Shown: positions 35,397 through 45,140 of the stretch, piece after piece
Layout: every line of letters begins with the position of its first letter
Position numbering within the stretch: position 1 is the stretch's first letter
NCBI RefSeq assembly: GCF_036013915.1
Contig: NZ_CP107899.1
Span: 5,394,001 to 5,458,000 of the forward strand
Origin: Streptomyces sp. NBC_00464
Lineage (GTDB): Bacteria > Actinomycetota > Actinomycetes > Streptomycetales > Streptomycetaceae
Direction: 5' to 3'
Length of the DNA stretch: 64,000 bases
The notes under the pieces: model-generated
Told to the model about the DNA's origin: nothing
Databases searched by the model: none
What the model saw: the letters and a program-made list of their open reading frames with translations, nothing else
Program-made: the position numbers and the translations under genes

Positions 35397-37304
35397 GTGG
35401 CAGGCAGGATCAATGACGACGACGTGAAGGCGGTCCGGGACGCGGTCCCGATCGACGCCGTCGTTTCCGAGTACCTCCAGCTGCGCAACGCGGGCGGTGG
35501 AAACCTCAAGGGCCTGTGCCCCTTCCACGACGAGAAGTCCCCCTCCTTCCAGGTCAGCCCGAGCAAGGGTCTCTTCCACTGCTTCGGCTGCCAGGAGGGC
35601 GGCGACACGATCGCCTTCGTGCAGAAGATCGACCACCTGACGTTCGCGGAGGTCGTCGAGCGGCTCGCCGCCAAGGCCGGCATCACCCTGCGGTACGAGG
35701 AGGGCGGGTACAACCCCTCCCACCAGCGCGGTGAGCGGATCAGGCTGGTCGAGGCGCACAAGGCGGCCGCCCAGTTCTACGTCGAGCAGCTGGACGGCCC
35801 CGAGGCCGAGATCGGACGCAAGTTCCTCGCCGAGCGCGGCTTCGACCAGGCGGCGGCCGAGCACTTCGGTGTCGGCTACAGCCCCGCGGGCTGGGACCAC
35901 CTCACCCGCTATCTGCGCGGCAAGGGCTTCAGCGACAAGGAACTGATCACCTCCGGCCTCTCCCAGGACGGCAGGCGCGGCCCCATCGACCGCTTCCGCG
36001 GCCGGCTGATGTGGCCGATCAGCGACACCTCCGGCGACATCGTCGGCTTCGGCGCCCGCAAGCTGCGCGACGACGACAACGGCCCGAAGTACCTCAACAC
36101 CCCCGAGACGCCGATCTACAAGAAGTCCCAGGTGCTGTACGGCATCGACCTGGCCAAGAAGGACATCGCGAAGTCCAGCCGGGCCGTCGTCGTCGAGGGT
36201 TACACGGACGTGATGGCCTGCCATCTCGCCGGGATCACCACCGCCATCGCCACCTGCGGCACGGCGTTCGGCGGCGACCACATCAAGATCCTGCGCCGCC
36301 TCCTGATGGACAACGGCAGCGCCCGGGTGATCTTCACCTTCGACGGTGACGCGGCCGGCCAGAAGGCCGCCCTGCGCGCCTTCGAGGACGACCAGAAGTT
36401 CGCCGCCGAGACCTACATCGCGATCGCCCCGGACAACATGGACCCGTGCGACCTGCGCCTCGCCAAGGGCGACGAGGCCGTCCGCGACCTGGTCGAACCC
36501 CGCACCCCGCTCTTCGAGTTCGCGCTCCGCCAGATCGTCGCCCGCTACGACCTGGAGACCCCGGCGGGCCGCGCCGCCGCACTCGACGAGGCGGCCCAGG
36601 TCGTCGCCAAGATCAAGACGGGCAGTGTGCAGCGCGAGGTCGCCGTCCAGCTGGCCGGCTTCGTCGGCATCCTGGACCAGGAGTACGTCGTGCACCGGGT
36701 CAACCAGCTCGCCCAGTGGGCCCGCGGCCGGGGCGGCGACCGGGGATCCGCGCCGTCGGGCGGGCGCGGCGGCTCCCGGCACCAGGAGATCCAGGCGCCC
36801 GCCGCCTCCTCCGGCCCCGCGCTCAACCTCCGCAGCCCGGCCCACCGCACCGAGCGCGAGCTGCTCAAGCTCGCCCTGCAGAAGCCCGCCCTGGTCTCCC
36901 CGGCCTTCGACGCCTACGGGATCGACGAGTTCACCGCCCCGCCGTACGCCGCGGTCCGCCAGTGCATCGCGGAGGCGGGCGGCGCGGAGCTCGGCGTCCC
37001 CGAGACCCGTGAGTACCTCGTCCAGGTGCTCGACGCGACCCCCAACGACACGGTGCGCAAGCTCGTCACCGAGCTCGCGGTCGAGGTCTTCCGAGGCAAG
37101 TCCATCGACGAGACCTACGCGGGCGAGCAGCTCGTCCACGTCCGCCTGCGCGCCGTCGACCGCCGGATCAACGAGGTCCAGGGCAGCCTCACCCGCCTCG
37201 GCAGCAACGTCGCCCCGGACCACCTGGCCGCCGCGCAGAACGAGGTCTGGGTCCTCCAGCAGTACGCCCAGTCCCTGCGCAACAACGGTGCTGCCGCGCT
37301 CTGA
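35397..37304 (+). CDS. dnaG: DNA primase
   Basis: A 635-residue primase that makes RNA primers at the replication fork. The CHC2 zinc-binding domain ([12 protein letters not shown]...LFHCFGC) is at residues 40-65. The catalytic TOPRIM core follows, with [16 protein letters not shown] near 262-277 and [16 protein letters not shown] near 313. The C-terminal DnaB-helicase-binding domain closes the protein after a Gly/Arg-rich linker (about 440-480). GTG 35397 begins right at the family N-terminus. Upstream lies a repeat element, downstream hrdA. Confidence 0.96.
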   Translation: MAGRINDDDVKAVRDAVPIDAVVSEYLQLRNAGGGNLKGLCPFHDEKSPSFQVSPSKGLFHCFGCQEGGDTIAFVQKIDHLTFAEVVERLAAKAGITLRYEEGGYNPSHQRGERIRLVEAHKAAAQFYVEQLDGPEAEIGRKFLAERGFDQAAAEHFGVGYSPAGWDHLTRYLRGKGFSDKELITSGLSQDGRRGPIDRFRGRLMWPISDTSGDIVGFGARKLRDDDNGPKYLNTPETPIYKKSQVLYGIDLAKKDIAKSSRAVVVEGYTDVMACHLAGITTAIATCGTAFGGDHIKILRRLLMDNGSARVIFTFDGDAAGQKAALRAFEDDQKFAAETYIAIAPDNMDPCDLRLAKGDEAVRDLVEPRTPLFEFALRQIVARYDLETPAGRAAALDEAAQVVAKIKTGSVQREVAVQLAGFVGILDQEYVVHRVNQLAQWARGRGGDRGSAPSGGRGGSRHQEIQAPAASSGPALNLRSPAHRTERELLKLALQKPALVSPAFDAYGIDEFTAPPYAAVRQCIAEAGGAELGVPETREYLVQVLDATPNDTVRKLVTELAVEVFRGKSIDETYAGEQLVHVRLRAVDRRINEVQGSLTRLGSNVAPDHLAAAQNEVWVLQQYAQSLRNNGAAAL

Positions 37305-37549
37305 CGCCGCAGCACCGCCCCCGCCCCGGTAATCACCCGGTCACGGAACGAACTCAGAAAGTCCCCGCACGCCCCTCGTGGCAGCTGTGTGTCGTACCCC
37401 ACACTGGGTGGCGGTGCTGGACCGACCGGTCATGGAGGGACGCCGCCCCTCGGTTACCTGTCGGCCTGAGTCATCGGAGCGCGGCCGGCCCGCCGAACGG
37501 TGGTCCTCCATCCCCGCGTTCCGGCAGCGATCACCTGGAGGTCGCCCCC

Positions 37550-38674
37550 GTGCAGACCCGGACCGTGACCGAAACCGAGCGTGTCCCGGCCATCCCCGCG
37601 CAGTCCCGGGCCGTGCGTCATCCCGAGGCCGCGGCGGATCCGCCGACACCCCTGACCGCCGTGCAGAGCCCGCCCGAAGCGCCACCGGACCCGCCCGAGG
37701 CCGTCATGGAGGAGCCGGAGCGCCCCGAATCGCCGGGGCCGCGCAGCCGCCCGGACACCGGCGGACCGTCGTCCGACCTCTTCCGGCAGTACCTGCGCGA
37801 GATCGGCCGCATCCGGCTGCTCACCGCCGCCGACGAGGTGGAGCTCGCCCGCCGCGTCGAAGCCGGCCTGTTCGCCGAGGAGCGCCTGGCCCGCACCCCG
37901 GACCCCGACACCCGCCTCGCCGTCGACCTGGACCGGCTCGTGGTCATGGGACGGATGGCCAAGCGCCGCCTCATCGAGGCCAACCTCCGCCTCGTCGTCT
38001 CCGTGGCCAAGCGCTACGTCGGCCGTGGACTGACGATGCTGGACCTGGTCCAGGAGGGAAACGTCGGGCTGATCCGGGCGGTCGAGAAGTTCGACTACGC
38101 CCGCGGCTACAAGTTCTCGACGTACGCGACCTGGTGGATCCGGCAGGCCATGTCCCGCGCCCTCGCCGACCAGGCGCGGACCATCCGGGTCCCGGTCCAC
38201 GTCGTCGAACTGATCAACCGCGTCGTCCGGGTCCAGCGCCGGATGCTCCAGGAGCGCGGCTACGAGCCGACGCCCGAGGAGGTCGCCGAGCAGCTCGACC
38301 TGACGCCCGAGAGGGTCGGCGAGGTCCTGCGCCTGGCCCAGGAACCCGTGTCCCTGCACGCCCCGGTCGGCGAGGAGGACGACGTCTCGCTCGGCGATCT
38401 GATCGAGGACGGGGACGCCGCGTCCCCCGTGGAGTCCGCCGCCTTCCTGCTGCTGCGCGAACACCTGGAAGCGGTGCTCTCGACCCTCAACGAGCGCGAG
38501 CGCAAAGTGGTCCAGCTGCGCTACGGGCTGGCCGACGGGCGGCCGCGCACGCTGGAGGAGATAGGGCGGATCTTCGGTGTGACCCGCGAGCGCATCCGGC
38601 AGATCGAGTCCAAGACCCTCAACAAACTGCGGGACCACGCCTTCGCCGACCAGCTCCGCGGCTACCTGGACTGA
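37550..38674 (+). CDS. hrdA: Principal-like sigma factor, HrdA type
   Basis: A 374-residue sigma-70 family group 1/2 factor. After a Pro/Glu-rich N-terminus of about 75 residues come region 1.2 ([25 protein letters not shown] in part), region 2 with [19 protein letters not shown] and [17 protein letters not shown], region 3, and region 4 with [20 protein letters not shown]. It lacks the long acidic region 1.1 of HrdB. In S. coelicolor hrdA lies close to dnaG in this order, which supports the name. It may direct RNA polymerase to HrdB-like promoters in particular growth phases. GTG start; the preceding 245 bases hold the promoter, which I cannot place. Confidence 0.88.
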   Translation: MQTRTVTETERVPAIPAQSRAVRHPEAAADPPTPLTAVQSPPEAPPDPPEAVMEEPERPESPGPRSRPDTGGPSSDLFRQYLREIGRIRLLTAADEVELARRVEAGLFAEERLARTPDPDTRLAVDLDRLVVMGRMAKRRLIEANLRLVVSVAKRYVGRGLTMLDLVQEGNVGLIRAVEKFDYARGYKFSTYATWWIRQAMSRALADQARTIRVPVHVVELINRVVRVQRRMLQERGYEPTPEEVAEQLDLTPERVGEVLRLAQEPVSLHAPVGEEDDVSLGDLIEDGDAASPVESAAFLLLREHLEAVLSTLNERERKVVQLRYGLADGRPRTLEEIGRIFGVTRERIRQIESKTLNKLRDHAFADQLRGYLD

Positions 38675-38717
38675 CACGCACACACGGGCAGGTCCGGGCA
38701 GCCGCGGGAGCCACCGG

Positions 38718-40649
38718 CTAGTCGACCTCGGCGACCGCCTGCGCGAACTGGGCCGCGTACAGCCGGGCGTACGCGCCCTTGGCCTCCAGCAGCTCGTCGT
38801 GCGTGCCCTGCTCGACGATCGACCCGTTCTCCATCACCAGGATGACGTCGGCATCCCGGATGGTGGAGAGCCGGTGCGCGATCACGAAGCTCGTACGGCC
38901 GTGTGCGAGACCGGCCATCGCCTTCTGGATCAGCACCTCGGTACGGGTGTCCACCGAGCTGGTCGCCTCGTCGAGCACGAGTATCACCGGGTCGGACAGG
39001 AACGCCCGCGCGATGGTGATCAGCTGCTTCTCGCCCGCACTGACACCCGATCCCTCGTCGTCGATGCGTGTGTCGTAGCCGTCGGGCAGGGTGCGGATGA
39101 AGCGGTCGGCGTGGGCCGCCCGCGCCGCCTCCTCGATCTGTTCACGGGTGACATCGCCCGAGGCACCGTAGGCGATGTTCTCCGCGATGGTCCCGCCGAA
39201 CAGCCAGGTGTCCTGCAGGACCATGCCGATTCCCGAGCGCAGGTCGTCGCGCGACATCTTCGCGATGTCGACCCCGTCGAGAGCGATCCGGCCCCCGGTC
39301 ACCTCGTAGAACCGCATCAGCAGATTGACCAGCGTCGTCTTGCCGGCGCCGGTCGGGCCGACGATCGCGACCGTGTGGCCCGGCTCGACGCTCAGCGACA
39401 GGTCCTCGATGAGCGGCTTCTCCGGGTCGTAGCGGAACGACACGTTCTCCAGGGACACGCTGCCGCGCAGCTCCCCGGGGAACTCGGCCTCGCCCTTCGC
39501 CGGGTCGGCGTCCTGCTCCTCGGCGTCCAGCAGCTCGAAGATCCGCTCCGCCGAGGCGATCCCGGACTGCACCAGGTTCGCCATCGAGGCGACCTGGGTC
39601 AGCGGCATGGAGAACTGCCGCGAGTACTGGATGAAGGCCTGCACATCACCGATCGACAGGGCGCCCGATGCGACCCGCAGCCCGCCGACGACAGCGATCA
39701 GCACATAGTTCAGGTTCGACACGAACATCATCAGCGGCTGCATGATCCCGCTGTTGAACTGCGCCTTGAACCCGGCCTCGTACAGCGCGTCGTTCTGCTC
39801 GGCGAAGTCCCGCGCCGACTCCTCCTGCCGCCCGAAGACCTTCACCAGGGTGTGCCCGGTGTACATCTCCTCGATGTGGGCGTTGAGCTTGCCCGTCACC
39901 TTCCACTGCTGGACGAACTGCGGCTGGGAGCGCTTGCCGACCTTTGCCGCCACGACCACCGACAGCGGCACCGTCACCAGCGCGACCAGCGCCAGCAGCG
40001 GCGAGATCCAGAACATCATCACGAGCACGCCGACGATGGTCAGCAGCGAGTTGATGAGCTGCCCCATCGTCTGCTGCATCGTCTGCGAGATGTTGTCGAT
40101 GTCGTTCGTCGCCCGGCTCAGCACCTCGCCGCGCTTCTGCCGGTCGAAGTACGACAGCGGCAGCCGTGACAGCTTCGTCTGAAGGTCCTCGCGCAGCTGG
40201 AAGACGACCCGGTTGATCACCCGGATCGACAGTCGCGTCGACACCAGCATCAGCAGCCCGGCACCGACGTACACGGCCAGCGCCACGAGCAGCACGTGGC
40301 CGATCGCGTCGAAGTCCATGCCCTGCCCCGGGGTGAAGTCCACCTTGGAGAGCATGTCGGCCAGACCGCTGTTGCTCCTGCGCAGGCCCTCGACGGCCTG
40401 CTCCTTCGTCGTCCCCGCGTCCATTCCGCGGCCGACGACACCGGCGAACACCAGGTCGGTGGCCTTGCCGAGGATCTTCGGGCCGACCACGGAGAGCGCC
40501 ACGCTCAGCGCGACGGCCACCAGCATCACGTACAGGGTGGCCTTCTCCGCCGCGAAGCGCTTCAGCAGCCGCTTCGACGAGCCCTTGAAGTCCATGGACC
40601 GCTCGGTCGGCGCCCCGCCCGCCATCATGCGTCCACCAGGCCCGGCCAT
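38718..40649 (-). CDS. ABC exporter half-transporter (second of pair)
   Basis: A 643-residue fused permease-ATPase. An N-terminal six-helix membrane domain is followed by an ATPase with Walker A GPTGAGKTTLVNLL, signature SAGEKQL (degenerate from SGGQ; Ala replaces the usual first Gly), and Walker B VILVLDEATSSVD. It starts at ATG 40649, overlapping the preceding gene's stop by one base (TAATG), so the two half-transporters are made together and probably form a heterodimer of the MdlAB/TmrAB type. It likely exports lipids or drugs; substrate unknown. Confidence 0.9.
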   Translation of the reverse strand: MAGPGGRMMAGGAPTERSMDFKGSSKRLLKRFAAEKATLYVMLVAVALSVALSVVGPKILGKATDLVFAGVVGRGMDAGTTKEQAVEGLRRSNSGLADMLSKVDFTPGQGMDFDAIGHVLLVALAVYVGAGLLMLVSTRLSIRVINRVVFQLREDLQTKLSRLPLSYFDRQKRGEVLSRATNDIDNISQTMQQTMGQLINSLLTIVGVLVMMFWISPLLALVALVTVPLSVVVAAKVGKRSQPQFVQQWKVTGKLNAHIEEMYTGHTLVKVFGRQEESARDFAEQNDALYEAGFKAQFNSGIMQPLMMFVSNLNYVLIAVVGGLRVASGALSIGDVQAFIQYSRQFSMPLTQVASMANLVQSGIASAERIFELLDAEEQDADPAKGEAEFPGELRGSVSLENVSFRYDPEKPLIEDLSLSVEPGHTVAIVGPTGAGKTTLVNLLMRFYEVTGGRIALDGVDIAKMSRDDLRSGIGMVLQDTWLFGGTIAENIAYGASGDVTREQIEEAARAAHADRFIRTLPDGYDTRIDDEGSGVSAGEKQLITIARAFLSDPVILVLDEATSSVDTRTEVLIQKAMAGLAHGRTSFVIAHRLSTIRDADVILVMENGSIVEQGTHDELLEAKGAYARLYAAQFAQAVAEVD

Positions 40650-42382
40650 TACGCGGCCTCCGCTTCCGTCAGCTGCGAGAGAACGATCTCCCGGTATGTC
40701 TCATTGCCTTCCATCAGCTCGTGATGGCTGCCGGAACCGACGACGCGGCCCTCGTCCAGCACCAGGATCCGGTCGGCGTCGCGGATGGTGGACACCCGCT
40801 GCGCGACGATCACCACCGTCGCCCCCCGGGTCTCCCGCAGCAGCGCCGCGCGCAGCGCCGCGTCCGTGGCGTAGTCCAGGGCCGAGAAGGAGTCGTCGAA
40901 GAGGTAGATCTCCGGCCGCTGCACCAGCGTCCGGGCGATCGAGAGCCGCTGCCGCTGACCGCCGGAGACATTGGTGCCGCCCTGCGCGATCGGTGCGTCG
41001 AGCCCGTGCTCCAGACCCTCGACGAACTCCTTGGCCTGCGCGATCTCCAGCGCGTGCCACAGCTCCTCGTCGCTCGCGTCCGGATTCCCGTACCGCAGAT
41101 TCGTCGCGACCGTGCCGGAGAAGAGATACGGCTTCTGCGGGACCAGACTCACGGTCTTCGCCAGCAGCACCGGATCCAGGGTCCGTACGTCCGTCCCGTC
41201 GACCAGCACCTGGCCGTCCGTCACATCGAACAGCCGGGGTACGAGGCCGAGCAGCGTCGACTTCCCGCTGCCCGTCGACCCGATGATCGCGGTCGTCTCG
41301 CCGGCCCGCGCCACCAGGTCCACCGAGCGCAGCACCGACTCCTCGGCACCGGGGTAGCGGAAGTCCGCACCGCGCACCTCCAGATGTCCCTGGGCGGCGA
41401 GCTCCCGCACCGGGTTCACCGGGGGCACCACGCTGGACTCGGTCTCCAGGACCTCCTGGATGCGCTCGGCGCAGACCTCGGCACGCGGCACCATCATGAA
41501 CATGAAGGTGGCCATCATCACCGACATGACGATCTGCATCAGATAGGACAGGAACGCCGTCAGCGCACCGATCTCCATCCCGCCGCTGTCGATCCGGTGC
41601 GCACCGAACCAGACGACGGCGATCGACGACACGTTCACGACCGTCATCACGGTCGGGAACATCAGCGCCATCAGCCGGCCCGTGGACAGTGCCACGTCCG
41701 TCAGCTCGGTGTTGGCGCCCCGGAAGCGCTCCTCCTCGTAGTCGTCGCGCACGAAGGCGCGGATGACCCGGTTGCCGGTGATCTGCTCGCGCAGCACCCG
41801 GTTCACCGTGTCGAGCCGCTCCTGCATCGTCCGGAACAGCGGGCGCATCTTCCGCACGATGAGGCTCACCGCGATGCCGAGTACCGGCACCACCGCGAGC
41901 AGCACCGCGGACAGCGGGACGTCCTGGCCGAGCGCCATGATGATGCCGCCGACGCACATGATCGGCGCCGACACCATCAGCGTGAACGTCATCAGGGCCA
42001 GCATCTGGACCTGCTGCACGTCATTGGTCGTACGGGTGATCAGCGAGGGCGCACCGAACCGGCCGACCTCGCGCGCGGAGAACGACTGCACCCGGTCGAA
42101 GACCGAGGCCCGGACGTCACGGCCGAGCGCGGACGCGGTGCGGGCGCCGATGTAGACGGCCCCGATGTTGCAGACCACCTGGGCGATGCTGACGACGATC
42201 ATCACGCCGCCGTACTGGACGATGTAGCCCGTGTCCCCCTGGACGACACCGTTGTCAATGATGTCCGCGTTCAGGGTGGGCAAGTAGAGAGTGGCGCAGG
42301 TCTGCAGCAGCTGGAAGACGACCAGCAGCGCGATCGGTTTCTTGTACGGACCGAGATAGGCCCGCAGGAGTTTTATGAGCAC
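40649..42382 (-). CDS. ABC exporter half-transporter (first of pair)
   Basis: A 577-residue fused permease-ATPase. Six membrane helices are followed by Walker A GSTGSGKSTLLGLV, signature NVSGGQRQRLSIAR and a Walker B-like segment IYLFDDSFSALD. Here Asp replaces the catalytic Glu after Walker B (DDSFSALD), the usual mark of the degenerate site in heterodimeric exporters. GTG 42382 (VLIKLLRAYLGPYKK) was chosen since conserved sequence begins there; the upstream frame adds an unlikely basic stretch. It is coupled to the second half-transporter. Confidence 0.9.
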   Translation of the reverse strand: MLIKLLRAYLGPYKKPIALLVVFQLLQTCATLYLPTLNADIIDNGVVQGDTGYIVQYGGVMIVVSIAQVVCNIGAVYIGARTASALGRDVRASVFDRVQSFSAREVGRFGAPSLITRTTNDVQQVQMLALMTFTLMVSAPIMCVGGIIMALGQDVPLSAVLLAVVPVLGIAVSLIVRKMRPLFRTMQERLDTVNRVLREQITGNRVIRAFVRDDYEEERFRGANTELTDVALSTGRLMALMFPTVMTVVNVSSIAVVWFGAHRIDSGGMEIGALTAFLSYLMQIVMSVMMATFMFMMVPRAEVCAERIQEVLETESSVVPPVNPVRELAAQGHLEVRGADFRYPGAEESVLRSVDLVARAGETTAIIGSTGSGKSTLLGLVPRLFDVTDGQVLVDGTDVRTLDPVLLAKTVSLVPQKPYLFSGTVATNLRYGNPDASDEELWHALEIAQAKEFVEGLEHGLDAPIAQGGTNVSGGQRQRLSIARTLVQRPEIYLFDDSFSALDYATDAALRAALLRETRGATVVIVAQRVSTIRDADRILVLDEGRVVGSGSHHELMEGNETYREIVLSQLTEAEAA

Positions 42383-42551
42383 GCGTGTCTCTCGGAGTCG
42401 GCGAGGTCGGGAGTCGACCCATTTTCGGACACCGCCCACCGGGACCGCGAACGTTTTTATTCAAGTCCAGGTCAAAAAGCAGACCGGGTCCACAATTTCT
42501 CGGGCCCGGAGCCCGCCACAGGGCCCGGACCCGTCACCGAGGGCATTCGCC

Positions 42552-44000
42552 TCAGCGCGCGGCGGAGTCGAACGCCCCCGGGTGGATCTGGTCCCGCGTC
42601 GCCACGTACTGCTGGCGCACCGCCTGGCCGACCGACAGCTCGTCGCCGGGCTCCAGCACCTGCGCCGCGGCCCCCTGCCAGGCCGGGGGAGTGCGGGCGT
42701 CCAGCGACCCCTGGGAGACACCCAGCGCCCAGGCCGCCTGTCGAGCCGCACCCAGCGCCGCGTACTGCGCCGGCTGCGGTACGACCACCTGGGTGCCCAG
42801 CAACGCGGGCGCAAGCCCCTGCACGGCCGGCAGCTCGGCGGCGGCGCCCAGCAGGAACACCCGCCGCACCTCCACCCCGCGGCCGCGCAGCACGTCCAGC
42901 GCGTCGGCCAGCGAGCAGAGCATCCCCTCGAACGCCGCCCGTGCCAGATGCTCCGGCTTCATCGACTCGCGCCGCAGTCCGCTCAGCGTCCCGGCGGTGT
43001 GCGGCAGATTCGGGGTGCGCTCACCCTCCAGATACGGCAGGAGTACGAGCCCCGAGGAACCCGGCGTCGACTTCAGCGCCAGCGCCGAAAGCTCCTCCAG
43101 CCCCTCCACCCCCAGCATCTCGGCGGTGCCGCGCAGCGCACGTACCGCGTTCGACGTGTGGACCACCGGCAGATGCATCCCGGTCGCATCGGCGAAGGAG
43201 GTGATCATGCCCGTCGGATCGGCCAGCGCCTCATGGTGCACCGCCATCACCGAACCCGAGGCCCCCAGCGACACCACGGCGTCACCGACCGCGACCCCCA
43301 GTCCGAACGCCGCCGCCATCGTCTCGCCCGTACCCGCGGAGATCAGCAGCCCCTCGGGCGTCGTGCCCGCCGCGTCGGACGGGCCGAGCACCTCCGGCAG
43401 CCCGGCCTGATGGCCCAACGCGAGCTCCACCAGATCCGGCCGGTACGACTCGCTGCCCGCCGACCAGTAACCCGTACCCGACGCGGCGCCCCGGTCGGTG
43501 GTCCGCCGGGCCGGCCGGCCCAGCAGCTGCCACACCAGCCAGTCGTGCGGCTGGAGCACGGCGGCGACCCGCTCCGCCATGTCCGGCTCGGTCCGCGCCA
43601 GCCAGCGCAGCTTCGACACGGGCTGCGCGGCCTGCGGCACCGACCCGACCGCCTCCGCCCACGCCTGCCGCCCGCCGAGCCCGTCGATCAGATCGGCCGC
43701 GGCGACCTGCGCCCGCCGGTCGTTGCCGAGCAGCGCCGGGCGCACGAGATTGCCCTGTCGGTCCAGCGGCACGAGCCCGTGCTGCTGCGCCGACACACCG
43801 ATGGCCTGCACCCCTTCGAGGAGCCCGCCGCCGGCGGCCTCACCGAGGGAGAGCAGCCACGCCTGAGGGTCGACCTCGGTGGCCTTCGCGTCCACGGGAT
43901 GTGCGGCGTATCCCTGGCGCAGTACGGCACCCGTGTCCGTATCGCAGACCACGATGTGCGTGAAGGCGGAAGAACTGTCCAAGCCGGCGACTATGCCCAT
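42552..44000 (-). CDS. FGGY-family carbohydrate kinase (xylulokinase-like)
   Basis: A 482-residue sugar kinase of the actin-like ATPase fold. The phosphate 1 motif is VAGLDSSSAFTHIVVCD, the substrate block is GVSAQQHGLVPLDRQG, and the C-terminal block reads RRVFLLGAAAELPAVQGLAPALLG in part. These match the xylulokinase branch. In typical members the last block has GGGA; here it is LGAAAE, so activity on xylulose is uncertain. ATG 44000 begins the conserved domain. No other sugar genes adjoin. Confidence 0.85.
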   Translation of the reverse strand: MGIVAGLDSSSAFTHIVVCDTDTGAVLRQGYAAHPVDAKATEVDPQAWLLSLGEAAGGGLLEGVQAIGVSAQQHGLVPLDRQGNLVRPALLGNDRRAQVAAADLIDGLGGRQAWAEAVGSVPQAAQPVSKLRWLARTEPDMAERVAAVLQPHDWLVWQLLGRPARRTTDRGAASGTGYWSAGSESYRPDLVELALGHQAGLPEVLGPSDAAGTTPEGLLISAGTGETMAAAFGLGVAVGDAVVSLGASGSVMAVHHEALADPTGMITSFADATGMHLPVVHTSNAVRALRGTAEMLGVEGLEELSALALKSTPGSSGLVLLPYLEGERTPNLPHTAGTLSGLRRESMKPEHLARAAFEGMLCSLADALDVLRGRGVEVRRVFLLGAAAELPAVQGLAPALLGTQVVVPQPAQYAALGAARQAAWALGVSQGSLDARTPPAWQGAAAQVLEPGDELSVGQAVRQQYVATRDQIHPGAFDSAAR

Positions 44001-44066
44001 ACACAGATTCTGCCGCACCCCCGGAGGTTTCCCGACCGGTGGTGCGGCAGACATGGCGAAGGGGGC

Positions 44067-44366
44067 TCAGGTGTTGGTCGTTCCCCAGTCGTCCTCACCG
44101 TTCGTCCCGCGCCCGCGCAGCGACCGCACCCGGTCGGCCACCGACGCCGGCACCTTGTCGCCGACCTTCTCGCCCACCGCGTGGGCCGCCTTCCCGGCGA
44201 ACTGGCGACCGCTCTGGGCCGCCGTCTCGCAGGTGTTGCGCACGGCCGGGTTCTGGGCGAACTGGCGTGCGGACTTCTTCAGCTGCTCGTAACGCTCCCG
44301 CCCGGCACGCGTGCCGAGCACGTAACCGAGGGCCACTCCGGCGATGAACGTGAGCCGGTACCGCAT
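44067..44366 (-). CDS. YtxH-like small membrane-associated protein
   Basis: A 99-residue protein with one N-terminal hydrophobic segment (YRLTFIAGVALGYVLG) followed by GTRAGRERYEQLKKSA and an amphipathic helical tail. This is the YtxH-like pattern common in actinobacteria. ATG 44366 has GGAAGGG eight bases upstream; a GTG three codons earlier is possible. Function unknown. It is probably anchored to the inner face of the membrane. Confidence 0.82.
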   Translation of the reverse strand: MRYRLTFIAGVALGYVLGTRAGRERYEQLKKSARQFAQNPAVRNTCETAAQSGRQFAGKAAHAVGEKVGDKVPASVADRVRSLRGRGTNGEDDWGTTNT

Positions 44367-44459
44367 GGCTGCCACCCTTCCTTCGCTCCGTCTTCGCTCC
44401 GTGCGACGTGTGCTGCTCGCCTACCCGCAGGCGCCCGAGATCACCCCGGGCGATACCGA

Positions 44460-44491
44460 TTGGCAAAGCACCCCCCTGCTTGCGCTAATGT
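44460..44491 (+). promoter_or_regulatory. Likely promoter of the tRNA-Asn pair
   Basis: TTGGCA (44460-44465) and a TAAT-containing -10 (GCTAAT at 44484-44489, or TAATGT at 44486-44491) are spaced 18-20 bp, about 70 bases before the first tRNA-Asn. Confidence 0.5.
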
Positions 44492-44559
44492 ATGTGTCGC
44501 AGCGAACGCGCGCCGCCCGGCAGCAGCCAGGGAGGTACGTTCGAGGCAAAACGCAGCAA

Positions 44560-44632
44560 TCCCCTGTAGCTCAATTGGCAGAGCAGCCGGCTGTTAACCG
44601 GCAGGTTACTGGTTCGAGTCCAGTCGGGGGAG
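44560..44632 (+). tRNA. tRNA-Asn (GTT), first copy
   Basis: A full cloverleaf of 73 nt. The acceptor stem is TCCCCTG with CGGGGGA (one T-G pair), the anticodon stem GCCGG/CCGGC encloses loop CTGTTAA with anticodon GTT at 44593-44595, and the T-arm has GGTTCGAGTCC. CCA is not encoded. Confidence 0.95.
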
Positions 44633-44637
44633 CGCGA

Positions 44638-44710
44638 TCCCCTGTAGCTCAATTGGCAGAGCATTCGGCTGTTAACCGGAGGGTTACTGGTTCGAGTCCA
44701 GTCGGGGGAG
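44638..44710 (+). tRNA. tRNA-Asn (GTT), second copy
   Basis: A second cloverleaf 5 bp after the first, identical in acceptor, D and T arms. It differs in the anticodon stem (TTCGG/CCGGA) and next to the variable loop. Anticodon GTT is at 44671-44673. Confidence 0.95.
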
Positions 44711-44721
44711 CGGAACGGAAG

Positions 44722-44743
44722 AGGACCCCACGGGGTCCTTTTT
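44722..44743 (+). terminator. Intrinsic terminator of the tRNA-Asn pair
   Basis: The 8-bp stem AGGACCCC/GGGGTCCT with a tight loop is followed by a run of Ts, the clearest canonical intrinsic terminator in the window. Confidence 0.85.
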
Positions 44744-44966
44744 CGTGTGCCCGGACCCGTCCCGCGAGGCGTCGGTCGGGGGTCCGCTTCGGTGGTGCGC
44801 GTGAGGCTCGTGGGACTCTTTCGCGTCAACTTCGCGTCACCCGGAACCGGGCAGCGAGCAGCGCGGTCTTCATGGTCACGAGTAGCCGGGCACCCGCAGC
44901 GAGAGATCGTATGACCGGCTATGCTGCGGCAGACGGCGCGTACACATGTACGCGCCACGCCGAAAC

Positions 44967-45043
44967 GGGGCGGTAGCTCAGCCGGTTAGAGCAGCGGACT
45001 CATAATCCGTCGGCCGTGGGTTCGAGTCCCACCCGCCCCACCA
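44967..45043 (+). tRNA. tRNA with anticodon CAT (Met elongator or Ile2)
   Basis: A cloverleaf with acceptor GGGGCGG/CCGCCCC, anticodon loop CTCATAA (anticodon CAT) and T-arm GGGTTCGAGTCCC. The A discriminator is followed by an encoded CCA (45041-45043). CAT could be elongator Met or, if the C is lysidinylated, Ile2; sequence alone does not decide. It is not an initiator type. The accessory region begins directly downstream. Confidence 0.9.
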
Positions 45044-45140
45044 CAGCAGAAACGTCGCGACCTGTGGAAACGCCCGATTGGTGAGTCGTCGGGCAATCCC
45101 CGGCCGGCTTCAACCCCGAGTGGTGGACGACGGCCGCTGA

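Noticed and set aside
34871..35416. Several ORFs of 80-180 codons in the giant palindrome
   Set aside because: They exist because both arms lack stops in GC-rich DNA; no ribosome binding sites or protein-like sequence.
35391..37223. Open frame of 610 codons antisense to dnaG
   Set aside because: A shadow of dnaG; amino acid composition is typical of antisense frames in GC-rich DNA.
44593..44673. Possible CRISPR-like repeat from two near-identical 73-bp units
   Set aside because: The units are two tRNA-Asn genes.
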